The notes beneath the pieces were generated by a model that saw only the letters and a program-made list of their open reading frames with translations, made no database searches and was not told the origin of the DNA. A stretch of DNA of 8,494 bases from Candidatus Omnitrophota bacterium (lineage in GTDB: Bacteria; NPL-UPA2; BS750m-G34), in assembly GCA_030640045.1 (NCBI GenBank), contig DAOWKF010000034.1, forward strand, positions 1 through 8,494, written 5' to 3'. The position numbers were made by a program, and so were the translations under genes. Position 1 is the first letter of the stretch. Each line of letters opens with the position of its first letter. This document shows positions 1 through 6,017 of the stretch, piece after piece.

Positions 1-1
1 A

Positions 2-541
2 TCACTTAATCTCTAACAATATTTTATTATAGATATCTTCTGTGCCGTATTTCTGAGAGATACTCTTAAATTCTTCGCTTTTGATATCTATATTGTTATA
101 CTTTACCAAATCGATAATATCCATCAGGTCCTTATGCTCACGTTGCGAAGGATTATTCTTTATTGAGTGGAGCTTAAGTGCTATCAGATGAAAAAGAGAT
201 GGAATAAGAAACTTCTGGCTGGCGATAGTAATCTCTTTGGCATCTTTTATAACTTTATCTAACGTATTTTTGTCAACAAACATGAAATCAATATCCAGAA
301 TATAGTATTTTACACTTTTTAACCTGCTAAACAACTTCCTCCTGTTATCCTCTTTATAGCCTTCTTTTTCTAACAGAACTAACACTTCCTTGAAATCATT
401 CTCTGTTGTCAAAAAATCTATATCTGCAGTTTGGCGTGATACGTTATAATAATTAACCGCAAAACCACCTATTAAAACAGCGGCTGTATGCGTCTTTTTT
501 AATATAGCTGAAACTAAATGGAATTCTGTCTCATATCTCAT
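2..541 (-). CDS. AbiEii/MNT-type nucleotidyltransferase-fold protein
   Basis: Complete 179-residue protein. Near the N-terminus it has the polymerase-beta-like nucleotidyltransferase signature: Gly25-Gly26, then Arg36-x-Thr38 and Asp40-x-Asp42, with a further acidic strand at Asp83/Asp85 that could supply the third metal ligand. The C-terminal part is helical (ALKLHSIKNN...REHKDLMDI), as in AbiEii-like and related stand-alone nucleotidyltransferases, some of which are toxins of toxin-antitoxin or abortive-infection pairs and many of which are uncharacterised. It probably moves a nucleotide onto an RNA or protein target, but the substrate cannot be read from sequence. No antitoxin or HEPN partner lies upstream; the downstream side is outside the window. 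I chose ATG at 541 over the upstream in-frame TTG at 574 because the TTG touches the -10 box of the best promoter, whereas ATG541 has a GAGG 11 bases before it and leaves the catalytic GG about 25 residues in. Family fold is fairly sure; function is not. Confidence 0.8.
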   Translation of the reverse strand: MRYETEFHLVSAILKKTHTAAVLIGGFAVNYYNVSRQTADIDFLTTENDFKEVLVLLEKEGYKEDNRRKLFSRLKSVKYYILDIDFMFVDKNTLDKVIKDAKEITIASQKFLIPSLFHLIALKLHSIKNNPSQREHKDLMDIIDLVKYNNIDIKSEEFKSISQKYGTEDIYNKILLEIK

Positions 542-574
542 CTCTTTTGTTTCCTCATAATTGCCTATAATCAA

Positions 575-603
575 ATTTTACCTGAAATAAGTCTATTTAG
601 CAA
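575..603 (-). promoter_or_regulatory. Putative sigma70-like promoter of the nucleotidyltransferase gene
   Basis: On the minus strand, TTGCTA (positions 603-598) is followed after exactly 17 bases by TAAAAT (580-575). Transcription would begin near 568, giving a leader of about 27 bases before the ATG at 541. This geometry favours the ATG over the TTG at 574. Predicted by consensus match only. Confidence 0.45.
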
Positions 604-605
604 TT

Positions 606-651
606 ATTTTTTTAGGTATTTTTTTTAGGTATTTTAGGTATTTTTTAGGAA
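606..651. repeat. T-rich degenerate tandem repeat (TTTTAGGTA unit)
   Basis: Four copies of TTTTAGG(T/A)A lie at 610-618, 623-631, 632-640 and 643-651, separated by extra T residues, giving spacings of 13, 9 and 11 bases. It sits directly upstream of the promoter of the minus-strand gene. It may be replication-slippage noise, or an A-rich upstream element seen from the minus strand. From its end to about 735 I see nothing I can support. Confidence 0.5.
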
Positions 652-735
652 CAACTAAAGTGCACGCAATTGAAGAGCGGAGAGGGAAAAAACCAAGAAG
701 TAGGAAGTACATCTATTAATTGTTAGCAGGAGAAA

Positions 736-822
736 ATGATTATGGATGAAAAATTAAAACACCTAGAATTTATTCAAAATGTAATAACCAGAATGAATAT
801 AGAAAGCCTACATTATCGCTAA
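736..822 (+). pseudogene. Truncated N-terminus of a small conserved hypothetical protein
   Basis: An open frame of 28 codons starts at ATG 736 (or ATG 742, two codons later), a few bases after an AGCAGGAG ribosome-binding site. It reads MDEKLKHLEFIQNVITRMN and then departs into unrelated residues and a stop at 820. From memory, KHLEFIQNVITRMN is the conserved opening of a common small bacterial protein of unknown function that continues into membrane-spanning segments (RMNxNSFxxKGW...). Here everything after the first ~20 residues is gone, so this is best read as the 5' stump of such a gene. The recognition is from memory and not from a search. Confidence 0.55.
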
Positions 823-929
823 TTATCTGGCCTTAATTTTTACTACTTTTCCATTCCCCCATACTGCAAGTGGACGGCCTTTTTTATGGCAAGTTCTGCT
901 TTGTCTTGTATGGTTAATCGTTTTTCCAT
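823..929 (-). pseudogene. Shortened, frameshifted small gene (GRPLAVWxNGKVV family)
   Basis: On the minus strand an ATG at 929 opens MEKRLTIQDKAELAIK. At a run of six A (minus strand, about 880) the frame breaks; in the next frame GRPLAVWGNGKVVKIKAR follows and ends in TAA at 825-823. The total of 107 bases is not a multiple of three. From memory, intact small proteins of this type read as an N-terminal helix with about a dozen further residues (EAVxxVIxEHxxx) before GRPLxVWxxGKVV, and are often toxin-antitoxin-like or orphan small proteins. The gene therefore seems to have lost an internal segment and its frame. Its stop abuts the stop of the plus-strand fragment at 820-822. Confidence 0.5.
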
Positions 930-992
930 AATTTATAATAAATTAATTATAACGCTCTAATGGTCATAAAGCAAGAGACGTTTTTAAATAAT

Positions 993-1026
993 TGCAAAAG
1001 CTATGCAAAAAACTACGCAAAAGTAA
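993..1026. repeat. Three imperfect 11-12-base direct repeats (YGCAAAA core)
   Basis: Three neighbouring units share a (T/C)GCAAAA core followed by a variable GCTA/AACTA/GTAA tail, beginning at 993, 1004 and 1016. They sit immediately before the recombinase remnant. They could be a protein-binding repeat of a lost element or chance in AT-rich DNA. Confidence 0.25.
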
Positions 1027-1164
1027 CATTAAATCAGACAACGTTTATCACTGTGATAGCCTTATGGTCATGAAAGTCCCTCTACAACTCATATTTATCT
1101 GGAAGCAGACCTTGCTATGAAAGAGCAAATTTTACAAAAAATACTACCGGTTTTTTGCAGATAG
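1026..1164 (+). pseudogene. C-terminal remnant of a tyrosine recombinase/integrase
   Basis: Read in one frame, 1047-1067 gives ITVIALW. After a frame change at 1068 the reading from 1069 is HESPSTTHIYLEADLAMKEQ and onward to a TAG at 1162. Together these match the end of tyrosine recombinases of the ...DITVIALWLGHES..TTxIYL-AD type: His of the LGHE box, then the catalytic Tyr in HIYL (codon 1096-1098). Joining the frames would require the missing five bases that encode the Leu-Gly between Trp and His, so the gene is frameshifted. The Arg-containing and N-terminal parts are absent, and the residues before 1047 fit only loosely. The protein is therefore dead; it marks a former mobile or integrative element. 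Confidence 0.7.
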
Positions 1165-1182
1165 ACCTTCAATCTTAAAATG

Positions 1183-1202
1183 GTCCCCAAAAAGTTGGGG
1201 AC
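1183..1202. repeat. Perfect hairpin GTCCCCAA-AAAG-TTGGGGAC
   Basis: An 8-bp perfect stem with a 4-base loop lies 18 bases after the recombinase-remnant stop. No T-tract follows, so it is a weak candidate for an intrinsic terminator. It is more likely a palindromic repeat or transposon-end relic. It could still separate transcription of the remnant region from the downstream operon. Confidence 0.5.
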
Positions 1203-1251
1203 GATTATTTACTCTATCCTATTTTTAGTTATCCGTTAATCCATTTCTCTG

Positions 1252-1279
1252 TTGCTACGAATAATAAATATGATATAAT
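1252..1279 (+). promoter_or_regulatory. Putative sigma70-like promoter of the operon
   Basis: TTGCTA at 1252-1257, a 16-base spacer and a perfect TATAAT at 1274-1279 precede the first gene. The start point would fall near 1286, only about 8 bases before the ATG at 1294. The mRNA would then be almost leaderless, with the weak AGGTG only partly retained. There is no room for a riboswitch between this promoter and the gene. Confidence 0.4.
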
Positions 1280-1293
1280 TTGATAGGTGTAAA

Positions 1294-2553
1294 ATGTTTG
1301 TATGTTTTTCTAAACTTCTCAATGAACCTGTTATGGATAAGGACAGGGAACTTTTGGGTAAACTCTATGAGATTATCACTGTCCCCACCGAAATTTATCC
1401 GAAGCTGTGGGCCATGGTTGTTGTGCGTGGGATATTTAAAAAGAGATATGCTACTATCCTATGGGATAATGTCATGGAGAGAGATAAAAAAGGAATTCAT
1501 CTAAAGTGTAAAAAGAGATCTCTTAATTTTCAGGATACAATTGACTATCAGGATAAGTTAGCTTTGCGCCGCGATATCCTGGACCAGCAGGTCATTGATA
1601 CATATAATTACAATGTCATCAGGGTAAATGATATACATTTATTAGAGGTCGATCAGGACCTTATGCTGGCGCACGTAGATATCGGACTGCGTGGTCTGAT
1701 GCGGCGTCTTGGATTGGAAAGAATAGTAAAGAAGGCGCATGATAGACTTGTCCCGTGGAAATTTATTCAGCCGCTCTCTATTAATCCGGTGAGTAAGACA
1801 ATAAAGATAAATATACCGCAAAAGAGTTTCAGGAGTATCCCGCCGGTTGAGCTTAGCGATATCATGATGGACCTGGATCCCAGGCAGAAGATTAATCTTT
1901 TTAGAACCTTTGACGCAAAGACACGGAGTAAGATTTTCGGTCTCCTTGATTTTAAGACGCAGAAGGTGATTATTGAGGAGATAGGGCCCGGGGCCGGAGC
2001 AGATATCCTGGAGGAGATGCCTGATGATGAGGCTACAGATTTTTTAGAAAGGATGCCGCGCCACAGCGTGGATATTCTCTTAGATAAGATGGAAACAAAA
2101 GAGGTCAAAAAACTCTCCCGCTTACTTGGCTATGCCAGTGATTCAGCAGGCGGTCTTATGACTACGGATTATATTGCAATTCAGAAGGGTACAACTGTAG
2201 AGAAGACCCTGGATATGGTCAGGAAAATGGAATTTCCAACCGAGCCTATTCAGTATATTTATATAACGGATGAGAACAAAAAACTTCTTGGGCTTACAAA
2301 TCTAAGGAGGCTTGTGAGCGCTTTTCCCCAAGAATCAATTACCTCTACCTCGTTTCCAAACACTGTCTATGTTCACCTGGATGACGGGGTGAAAGAAGTA
2401 GCATATCTTATGGAAAAATATAAGTGCCAGGTCCTGCCGGTTGTCAATGGCGATCACATTTTACAGGGGATTATTACGATTGATGATATCTTGAGCCAGG
2501 TAATTGCCATTGCCTGGCGCAAGACCAGAAGAAAGGTCCCGCGGACGTTATAG
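1294..2553 (+). CDS. PRC-barrel / MgtE N-terminal / paired CBS domain protein
   Basis: A 419-residue soluble protein with no membrane segment. Residues ~5-75 look like a PRC-barrel half (FSKLLNEPVMDKDRELLGKL); ~95-140 is a clearer one (VIDTYNYNVIRVNDIHLL...VDIGLRGLMRRLG); ~183-285 is the helical MgtE N domain (DDEATDFLERMP); and ~285-405 is a CBS pair (GGLMTTDYIAI... KYKCQVLPVVNG...GIITIDDIL). In true MgtE the N and CBS domains form the cytosolic Mg2+ sensor that gates a C-terminal membrane channel. Here that channel is missing and the next gene is an unrelated NRAMP-fold transporter. I infer that the protein senses Mg2+ (or a nucleotide at the CBS pair) and controls that transporter. The start at 1294 keeps the PRC sequence intact; its ribosome-binding site is weak. 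Domain calls are strong; the partner role is inference. Confidence 0.85.
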   Translation: MFVCFSKLLNEPVMDKDRELLGKLYEIITVPTEIYPKLWAMVVVRGIFKKRYATILWDNVMERDKKGIHLKCKKRSLNFQDTIDYQDKLALRRDILDQQVIDTYNYNVIRVNDIHLLEVDQDLMLAHVDIGLRGLMRRLGLERIVKKAHDRLVPWKFIQPLSINPVSKTIKINIPQKSFRSIPPVELSDIMMDLDPRQKINLFRTFDAKTRSKIFGLLDFKTQKVIIEEIGPGAGADILEEMPDDEATDFLERMPRHSVDILLDKMETKEVKKLSRLLGYASDSAGGLMTTDYIAIQKGTTVEKTLDMVRKMEFPTEPIQYIYITDENKKLLGLTNLRRLVSAFPQESITSTSFPNTVYVHLDDGVKEVAYLMEKYKCQVLPVVNGDHILQGIITIDDILSQVIAIAWRKTRRKVPRTL

Positions 2554-2563
2554 GTATCAGTTA

Positions 2564-3790
2564 ATGGTTAAAAAAGGTGTTTGGCCGAGAATATTGCTTT
2601 TTCTCGCCCTGATGGGGCCGGGGATTATTACTGCTAATGTGGATAATGACGCAGGCGGTATTGCAACATATTCAATCTGCGGCGCTAATTACGGCTATAA
2701 GATGCTATGGATATTTGTGCCGATACTGATAACCCTTATTATTATTCAGGAGATGTGCAGCCGTATGGCCGTTGTTACAGGTAAAGGACTTGCAGATTTA
2801 ATCAGAGAGGAATTCGGCGCCAGGATTGCTTTCTATGCGATGGTTGTCCTCGTCCTGGCAAATATTGCCAACACTATGGCCAACTTTGCAGGTATAGCTG
2901 CGGGAGGAGAGCTTCTTGGTATAGGAAAATATTTTCTTGTTCCTGTAGTAGCAATACTTATCTGGTGGATGGTAGTAAAAGGGACATATAAATCCGTGGA
3001 GAAGATTTTTCTTGTAGCCTGCCTTTTTTACGTTACATATATTATTTCCGGTTTTTTGGCAAAGCCTGCGTGGAGCGAGGTCTTTTCTAATTTTACAAGG
3101 CCGACATTCCACCTGGGGCAGAAGGATTTTGTCTTTATGTTCATAGGACTTGTAGGCACAACCATTGCCCCCTGGATGCAGTTCTATCAGCAGGCTGCCG
3201 TGGTGGAAAAAGGTATAAAGATTGAAAATTATAATTATAATAAATTAGATGTGATTATTGGAAGCTTTATGGTCAATATCGTTGCATTTTTTATTGTAGT
3301 TGTCTGCGCAGCTACTTTATTTAAGGCGGGGATAAGAGTTGATTCGGCAAAAGACGCAGCCCTGGCGCTGGCGCCTTTTGCCGGCAGATATTGTTATCTC
3401 CTTTTTGCCTTTGGCCTCCTCAATGCCTCTATCTTTGCTGCATCCATACTCCCCATATCAACGGCATATTCTGTGTGCGAAGGTATGGGGTGGGAGCTCG
3501 GTGTAGATAAGAGATTTAGAGAGGCCCCGCATTTTTATTTTCTGTATACCTTTGTCCTGGCAATAGGCGCGGTCATTGTCCTCTTGCCGAGGATACCTCT
3601 TATCCCTGTTATGTATTTTTCACAGGTTGCCAATGGGATACTCCTGCCTTTTGTCCTCATTTTTATGGTTAAGCTTATAAATAATAAAAGGCTTATGGGG
3701 AAATACACAAATTCCGGGTTTTATAATATAGTGATATATATCGTTATTGGCGGTCTTATCTCATTGTCTATTATAGGGATTTTTGTGTGA
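2564..3790 (+). CDS. NRAMP-family transporter, NRMT-like (probable Mg2+ transporter)
   Basis: A 408-residue integral membrane protein with about 11 hydrophobic segments and the NRAMP/SLC11 layout. Classical NRAMPs bind transition metals through the DPGN motif in helix 1 and a Met in helix 6 (MPH). Here helix 1, after GPG, has DAGG at residues 29-32, so the Asp is kept and the Asn is lost. Helix 6 has GTTIAPW at 198-204, so Met becomes Ala and His becomes Trp. Loss of the soft Met ligand is the mark of the NRMT clade, whose members studied in Clostridium and Eggerthella move Mg2+ and not only Mn2+. It should thus import Mg2+ across the inner membrane. An upstream in-frame ATG at 2504 would overlap the CBS gene by 50 bases and add a charged, unconvincing leader. 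ATG 2564, 10 bases after the previous stop with TAGGT before it, is preferred. It is probably coupled to the MgtE-like sensor upstream. Confidence 0.85.
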   Translation: MVKKGVWPRILLFLALMGPGIITANVDNDAGGIATYSICGANYGYKMLWIFVPILITLIIIQEMCSRMAVVTGKGLADLIREEFGARIAFYAMVVLVLANIANTMANFAGIAAGGELLGIGKYFLVPVVAILIWWMVVKGTYKSVEKIFLVACLFYVTYIISGFLAKPAWSEVFSNFTRPTFHLGQKDFVFMFIGLVGTTIAPWMQFYQQAAVVEKGIKIENYNYNKLDVIIGSFMVNIVAFFIVVVCAATLFKAGIRVDSAKDAALALAPFAGRYCYLLFAFGLLNASIFAASILPISTAYSVCEGMGWELGVDKRFREAPHFYFLYTFVLAIGAVIVLLPRIPLIPVMYFSQVANGILLPFVLIFMVKLINNKRLMGKYTNSGFYNIVIYIVIGGLISLSIIGIFV

Positions 3791-4473
3791 AAGCTATGAA
3801 TACTACTAAAGGTCACCGCCAGCGGATGAAGGGAAAATATAAGAAGGGCGGATTTAATGGGTGGCTTGGTTATGAGGTGCTGGAATTTGCCCTTTTTTAT
3901 TGCATCCCGAGGAAAGATACAAAATCTCTTGCAAAGAAGCTGTTTAAAAAATTTAAGACAGTAAGGGGGGTTTTAGACGCTGATAGGAAAGAATTAGAGG
4001 AGATAGATGGTGTGTCTGAACATTTAAAGGTGTTTCTTAATTTTTTAAGGAATATCACAGTGAGGTATATGGAAGATGGACTTTATAAGAAGAATCTACT
4101 CTCTTCTCCTGACCTTGTCTTTAACTATCTGAAGGCCTCAGTAGGTAGTTCTAAGGATGAAGAGTTTAAGGCAATATTCTTAAATAGCAGAAACAGATTA
4201 CTTGCCGTTGAGACAATACAGAAGGGGACAGTTAATAAATCAGCAGTCTATCCGAGGAAGATAGTGGAACGCGCGCTGTATAATCATGCAGTCGGGGTTA
4301 TTGTGGCTCACAATCATCCGGGAGGCGGACTCAGGCCCTCAGCAGATGACTATAGTGTAACAAAGGCGTTAAGTAACGCTCTTAAGACCGTGGATATCAG
4401 TTTGCTGGACCATATTATAATCGGCAGCGATGGGTATTTTAGTTTCAGGGAAAAGGGAGGGACAGGGTTATGA
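3787..4473 (+). CDS. radC: RadC/UPF0758-family JAMM-domain protein
   Basis: A 228-residue protein of normal RadC length. Residues ~27-80 are a helix-hairpin-helix-like region (YEVLEFALFYCIPRKDTKSLAKKL). The C-terminal half is a JAB1/MPN-type metalloprotease-like fold with the full JAMM zinc set: Glu125/126, His175-Asn-His177, Ser185 and Asp188. The usual HNHPSG box is HNHPGG here. RadC proteins were once linked to DNA repair, but their biochemical role is still unsettled, and some are carried by mobile elements. The start is GTG at 3787, within the GTGA overlap of the transporter stop, with TAGGGA about 7 bases upstream, so it is translationally coupled. An ATG at 3796 is the alternative. Why RadC sits between a Mg2+ transporter and trehalose genes is not evident. 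Family assignment is firm. Confidence 0.9.
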   Translation: MKAMNTTKGHRQRMKGKYKKGGFNGWLGYEVLEFALFYCIPRKDTKSLAKKLFKKFKTVRGVLDADRKELEEIDGVSEHLKVFLNFLRNITVRYMEDGLYKKNLLSSPDLVFNYLKASVGSSKDEEFKAIFLNSRNRLLAVETIQKGTVNKSAVYPRKIVERALYNHAVGVIVAHNHPGGGLRPSADDYSVTKALSNALKTVDISLLDHIIIGSDGYFSFREKGGTGL

Positions 4474-6017
4474 CTTTTGATGCTGTTATTTTTGACCTGG
4501 ACGGAGGTGTTACAAAAACCGCCATTGTCCACGCTAAGGCCTGGAAAATGGCCTTTGACGAATATCTGCGCATGAGAGAAAAAAGGGACGGTGAGCAATT
4601 CCGCGAATTTACGCATGATGGCGACTACCTGCCGTTTGTGGACGGTAAACCCCGCTATGAGGGGGTAAAGAGTTTTTTAGAATCACGTAAGATTAATATC
4701 CCATTCGGCGATCCATCCGACACACCTGATAAAGAGACTGTTTGCGGTATTGGAAACAGGAAAAATTCGATGTTTAATAAGGCTCTCAAAGAGCAGGGCG
4801 CTGAAATTTATGAATCAACTATTAAGCTTATAAAAGACTTAAAGGCTGCCAATATCCATGTAGGCGTTGCCTCGTCTTCAAAGAATTGTAAGGCTATTCT
4901 TGAGTCCGCAAAATTTGAACATCTCTTTGAGACAAATGTCGACGGCCTGGTTTCTGTGGAGCTCAAACTTAAAGGTAAGCCGGAAGGTGATATCTTTGTC
5001 CGGGCAGCTCGGAATGTCGGTGCCGGGCCTGCGAGGTCTGTTGTAGTTGAAGATGCTACCTCAGGTGTCCGGGCAGGAAGAAACGGCGGTTTTGGCCTGG
5101 TACTGGGTGTTGCGAGAGAAGATAATGAGGCCGAGCTTCTTAAAAACGGCGCGGATATTGTGGTCAAGGACCTCTCTGAAATAGATATTGAGAAGATTGA
5201 AAAATGGTTTCACAAAAAACCTCTCCCGCTGCTTCAGGCTTCTGATACTTCCGCAGGGCTCAGTATCTTTAGCAAAAAGAAACTTGTATTTTTTCTCGAT
5301 TATGACGGGACACTCACTCCGATTGTGGAGCGTCCGGAACTGGCGGTTATGGCGCAGGATATGAGAGACGTTGTAACAAGGCTTTCAGAGAAACATACCG
5401 TAGCTATTGTAAGCGGCAGAATGAGGGAGGACGTAGAGAATTTTGTAAAGATCAAAGGGCTTTTTTACGCCGGGAGCCATGGATTTGATATCAAGGGGCC
5501 GGAATTTTCAATGGTAGAACCCAGGGTCAGGGAAGTCGAACCTCTTATTTCGCAGGTAATCAGCGAATTAAAGAAAGAGATTGGCCCCATACCCGGGGCA
5601 TTAATTGAGGAGAAGAAATTCAGCGTGGCTGCCCACTACCGCCTTGTAGACGAAAAGAAGTATCTCCCGCGGATTAAAGAAGTGGTTGACAATATTGTTA
5701 AACGCAATCCCTCACTCCGCGTGATGAGTGGGAAAAAGGTATTCGAAATCATGCCGGATATTGATTGGGATAAAGGTAAGGCCATAAGGTGGATTGTGGA
5801 GACCCTTAAGATTTCATGGGATGAGGATTCTGTAATATATATAGGTGATGATGTCACAGACGAATACGCATTCAGGGCAGTCCGCACAAGAGGAACAGGT
5901 ATTCTGGTTTCCGACCCGCTCAGAGAATCAGCGGCAGATTTTCATTTGTCCTCACCGGATGAGGTAAAAAAGTTATTTGAAAAAATTAACCTGGCAACAG
6001 GCTTACGAACGGTTTAA
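4470..6017 (+). CDS. HAD beta-phosphoglucomutase-like / trehalose-6-phosphatase fusion
   Basis: A 515-residue cytosolic protein of two HAD phosphatase modules. Module 1 (~1-245) resembles beta-phosphoglucomutase: nucleophile and acid Asp9 and Asp11 (FDLDGG), His21 in HAKAW, SSSKN at 135-139, Lys170 and Glu194-Asp195. It would convert beta-glucose-1-phosphate to glucose-6-phosphate. Gly13 replaces the usual Val. Module 2 (~268-505) is an OtsB-type trehalose-6-phosphate phosphatase with Asp277-Tyr-Asp279-Gly-Thr, Ser315-Gly-Arg, Lys435/437 and GDDVTDE at 459-465; all key residues are intact. It would release trehalose and phosphate. The ATG overlaps the RadC stop (ATGA). The last ten residues (506-515) are an out-of-frame reading of the next gene's start, and the phosphatase domain ends about where the frames part. 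The mycobacterial OtsB1 (Rv2006) carries this domain pair followed by GH65 in one chain, so this may be the front half of a split or frameshifted fusion. No trehalose-6-phosphate synthase is in view. Confidence 0.88.
   Translation: MTFDAVIFDLDGGVTKTAIVHAKAWKMAFDEYLRMREKRDGEQFREFTHDGDYLPFVDGKPRYEGVKSFLESRKINIPFGDPSDTPDKETVCGIGNRKNSMFNKALKEQGAEIYESTIKLIKDLKAANIHVGVASSSKNCKAILESAKFEHLFETNVDGLVSVELKLKGKPEGDIFVRAARNVGAGPARSVVVEDATSGVRAGRNGGFGLVLGVAREDNEAELLKNGADIVVKDLSEIDIEKIEKWFHKKPLPLLQASDTSAGLSIFSKKKLVFFLDYDGTLTPIVERPELAVMAQDMRDVVTRLSEKHTVAIVSGRMREDVENFVKIKGLFYAGSHGFDIKGPEFSMVEPRVREVEPLISQVISELKKEIGPIPGALIEEKKFSVAAHYRLVDEKKYLPRIKEVVDNIVKRNPSLRVMSGKKVFEIMPDIDWDKGKAIRWIVETLKISWDEDSVIYIGDDVTDEYAFRAVRTRGTGILVSDPLRESAADFHLSSPDEVKKLFEKINLATGLRTV
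5976..5990 (+). other. A6 run at the frame junction of the HAD-OtsB and GH65 genes
   Basis: Six A residues (5980-5985) lie where the upstream frame still encodes the end of the phosphatase domain (Phe-Glu-Lys, 503-505) and the downstream frame begins the GH65 domain (Leu-Thr-Trp, its residues 4-6). Dropping one A would join the two into a continuous 1,303-residue protein. It could be an indel, a sequencing or assembly error, a site of slippage, or simply a true gene boundary. Confidence 0.5.

Larger units (their letters stand above)
542..1293. other. 750-base gene-free region rich in gene fragments
   Basis: No intact gene of normal size is seen on either strand. The region holds the promoters of the two flanking divergent units, the T-rich repeat, three decayed gene fragments in both orientations and a hairpin, each listed separately. 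The stretches 651-735, 930-992 and 1203-1251 show nothing I can support; a 19-codon GTG frame at 660-719 is not convincing. The base composition is visibly more AT-rich than the operon to the right. Confidence 0.6.

Noticed and set aside
542..574. Upstream TTG start for the minus-strand nucleotidyltransferase (11 extra residues)
   Set aside because: The TTG is adjacent to the -10 box of the best promoter, so it would be at or before the transcript start; ATG at 541 has a GAGG and fits the family.
660..719. Short GTG-initiated frame of 19 codons rich in Arg and Lys
   Set aside because: No ribosome-binding site and no recognisable family; likely chance in a decayed region.
1165..1293. Mg2+-sensing M-box riboswitch upstream of the Mg2+ genes
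   Set aside because: I looked because NRMT and MgtE genes are often under M-box control, but no conserved M-box segments are visible, and the likely promoter leaves almost no leader.
1280..1504. Open frame of 74 codons overlapping the start of the CBS gene in another frame
   Set aside because: It is a shadow of the PRC-barrel region, with no family resemblance.
1767..2108. Long antisense open frame inside the CBS gene, and similar antisense frames in the transporter, RadC, HAD-OtsB and GH65 genes
   Set aside because: All lie fully within well-supported genes on the other strand and show no recognisable motifs or ribosome-binding sites.
2504..2563. Upstream ATG start for the NRAMP-like transporter
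   Set aside because: It would overlap the CBS gene by 50 bases and add a Arg/Pro-rich leader that merely reads the CBS gene tail in another frame.
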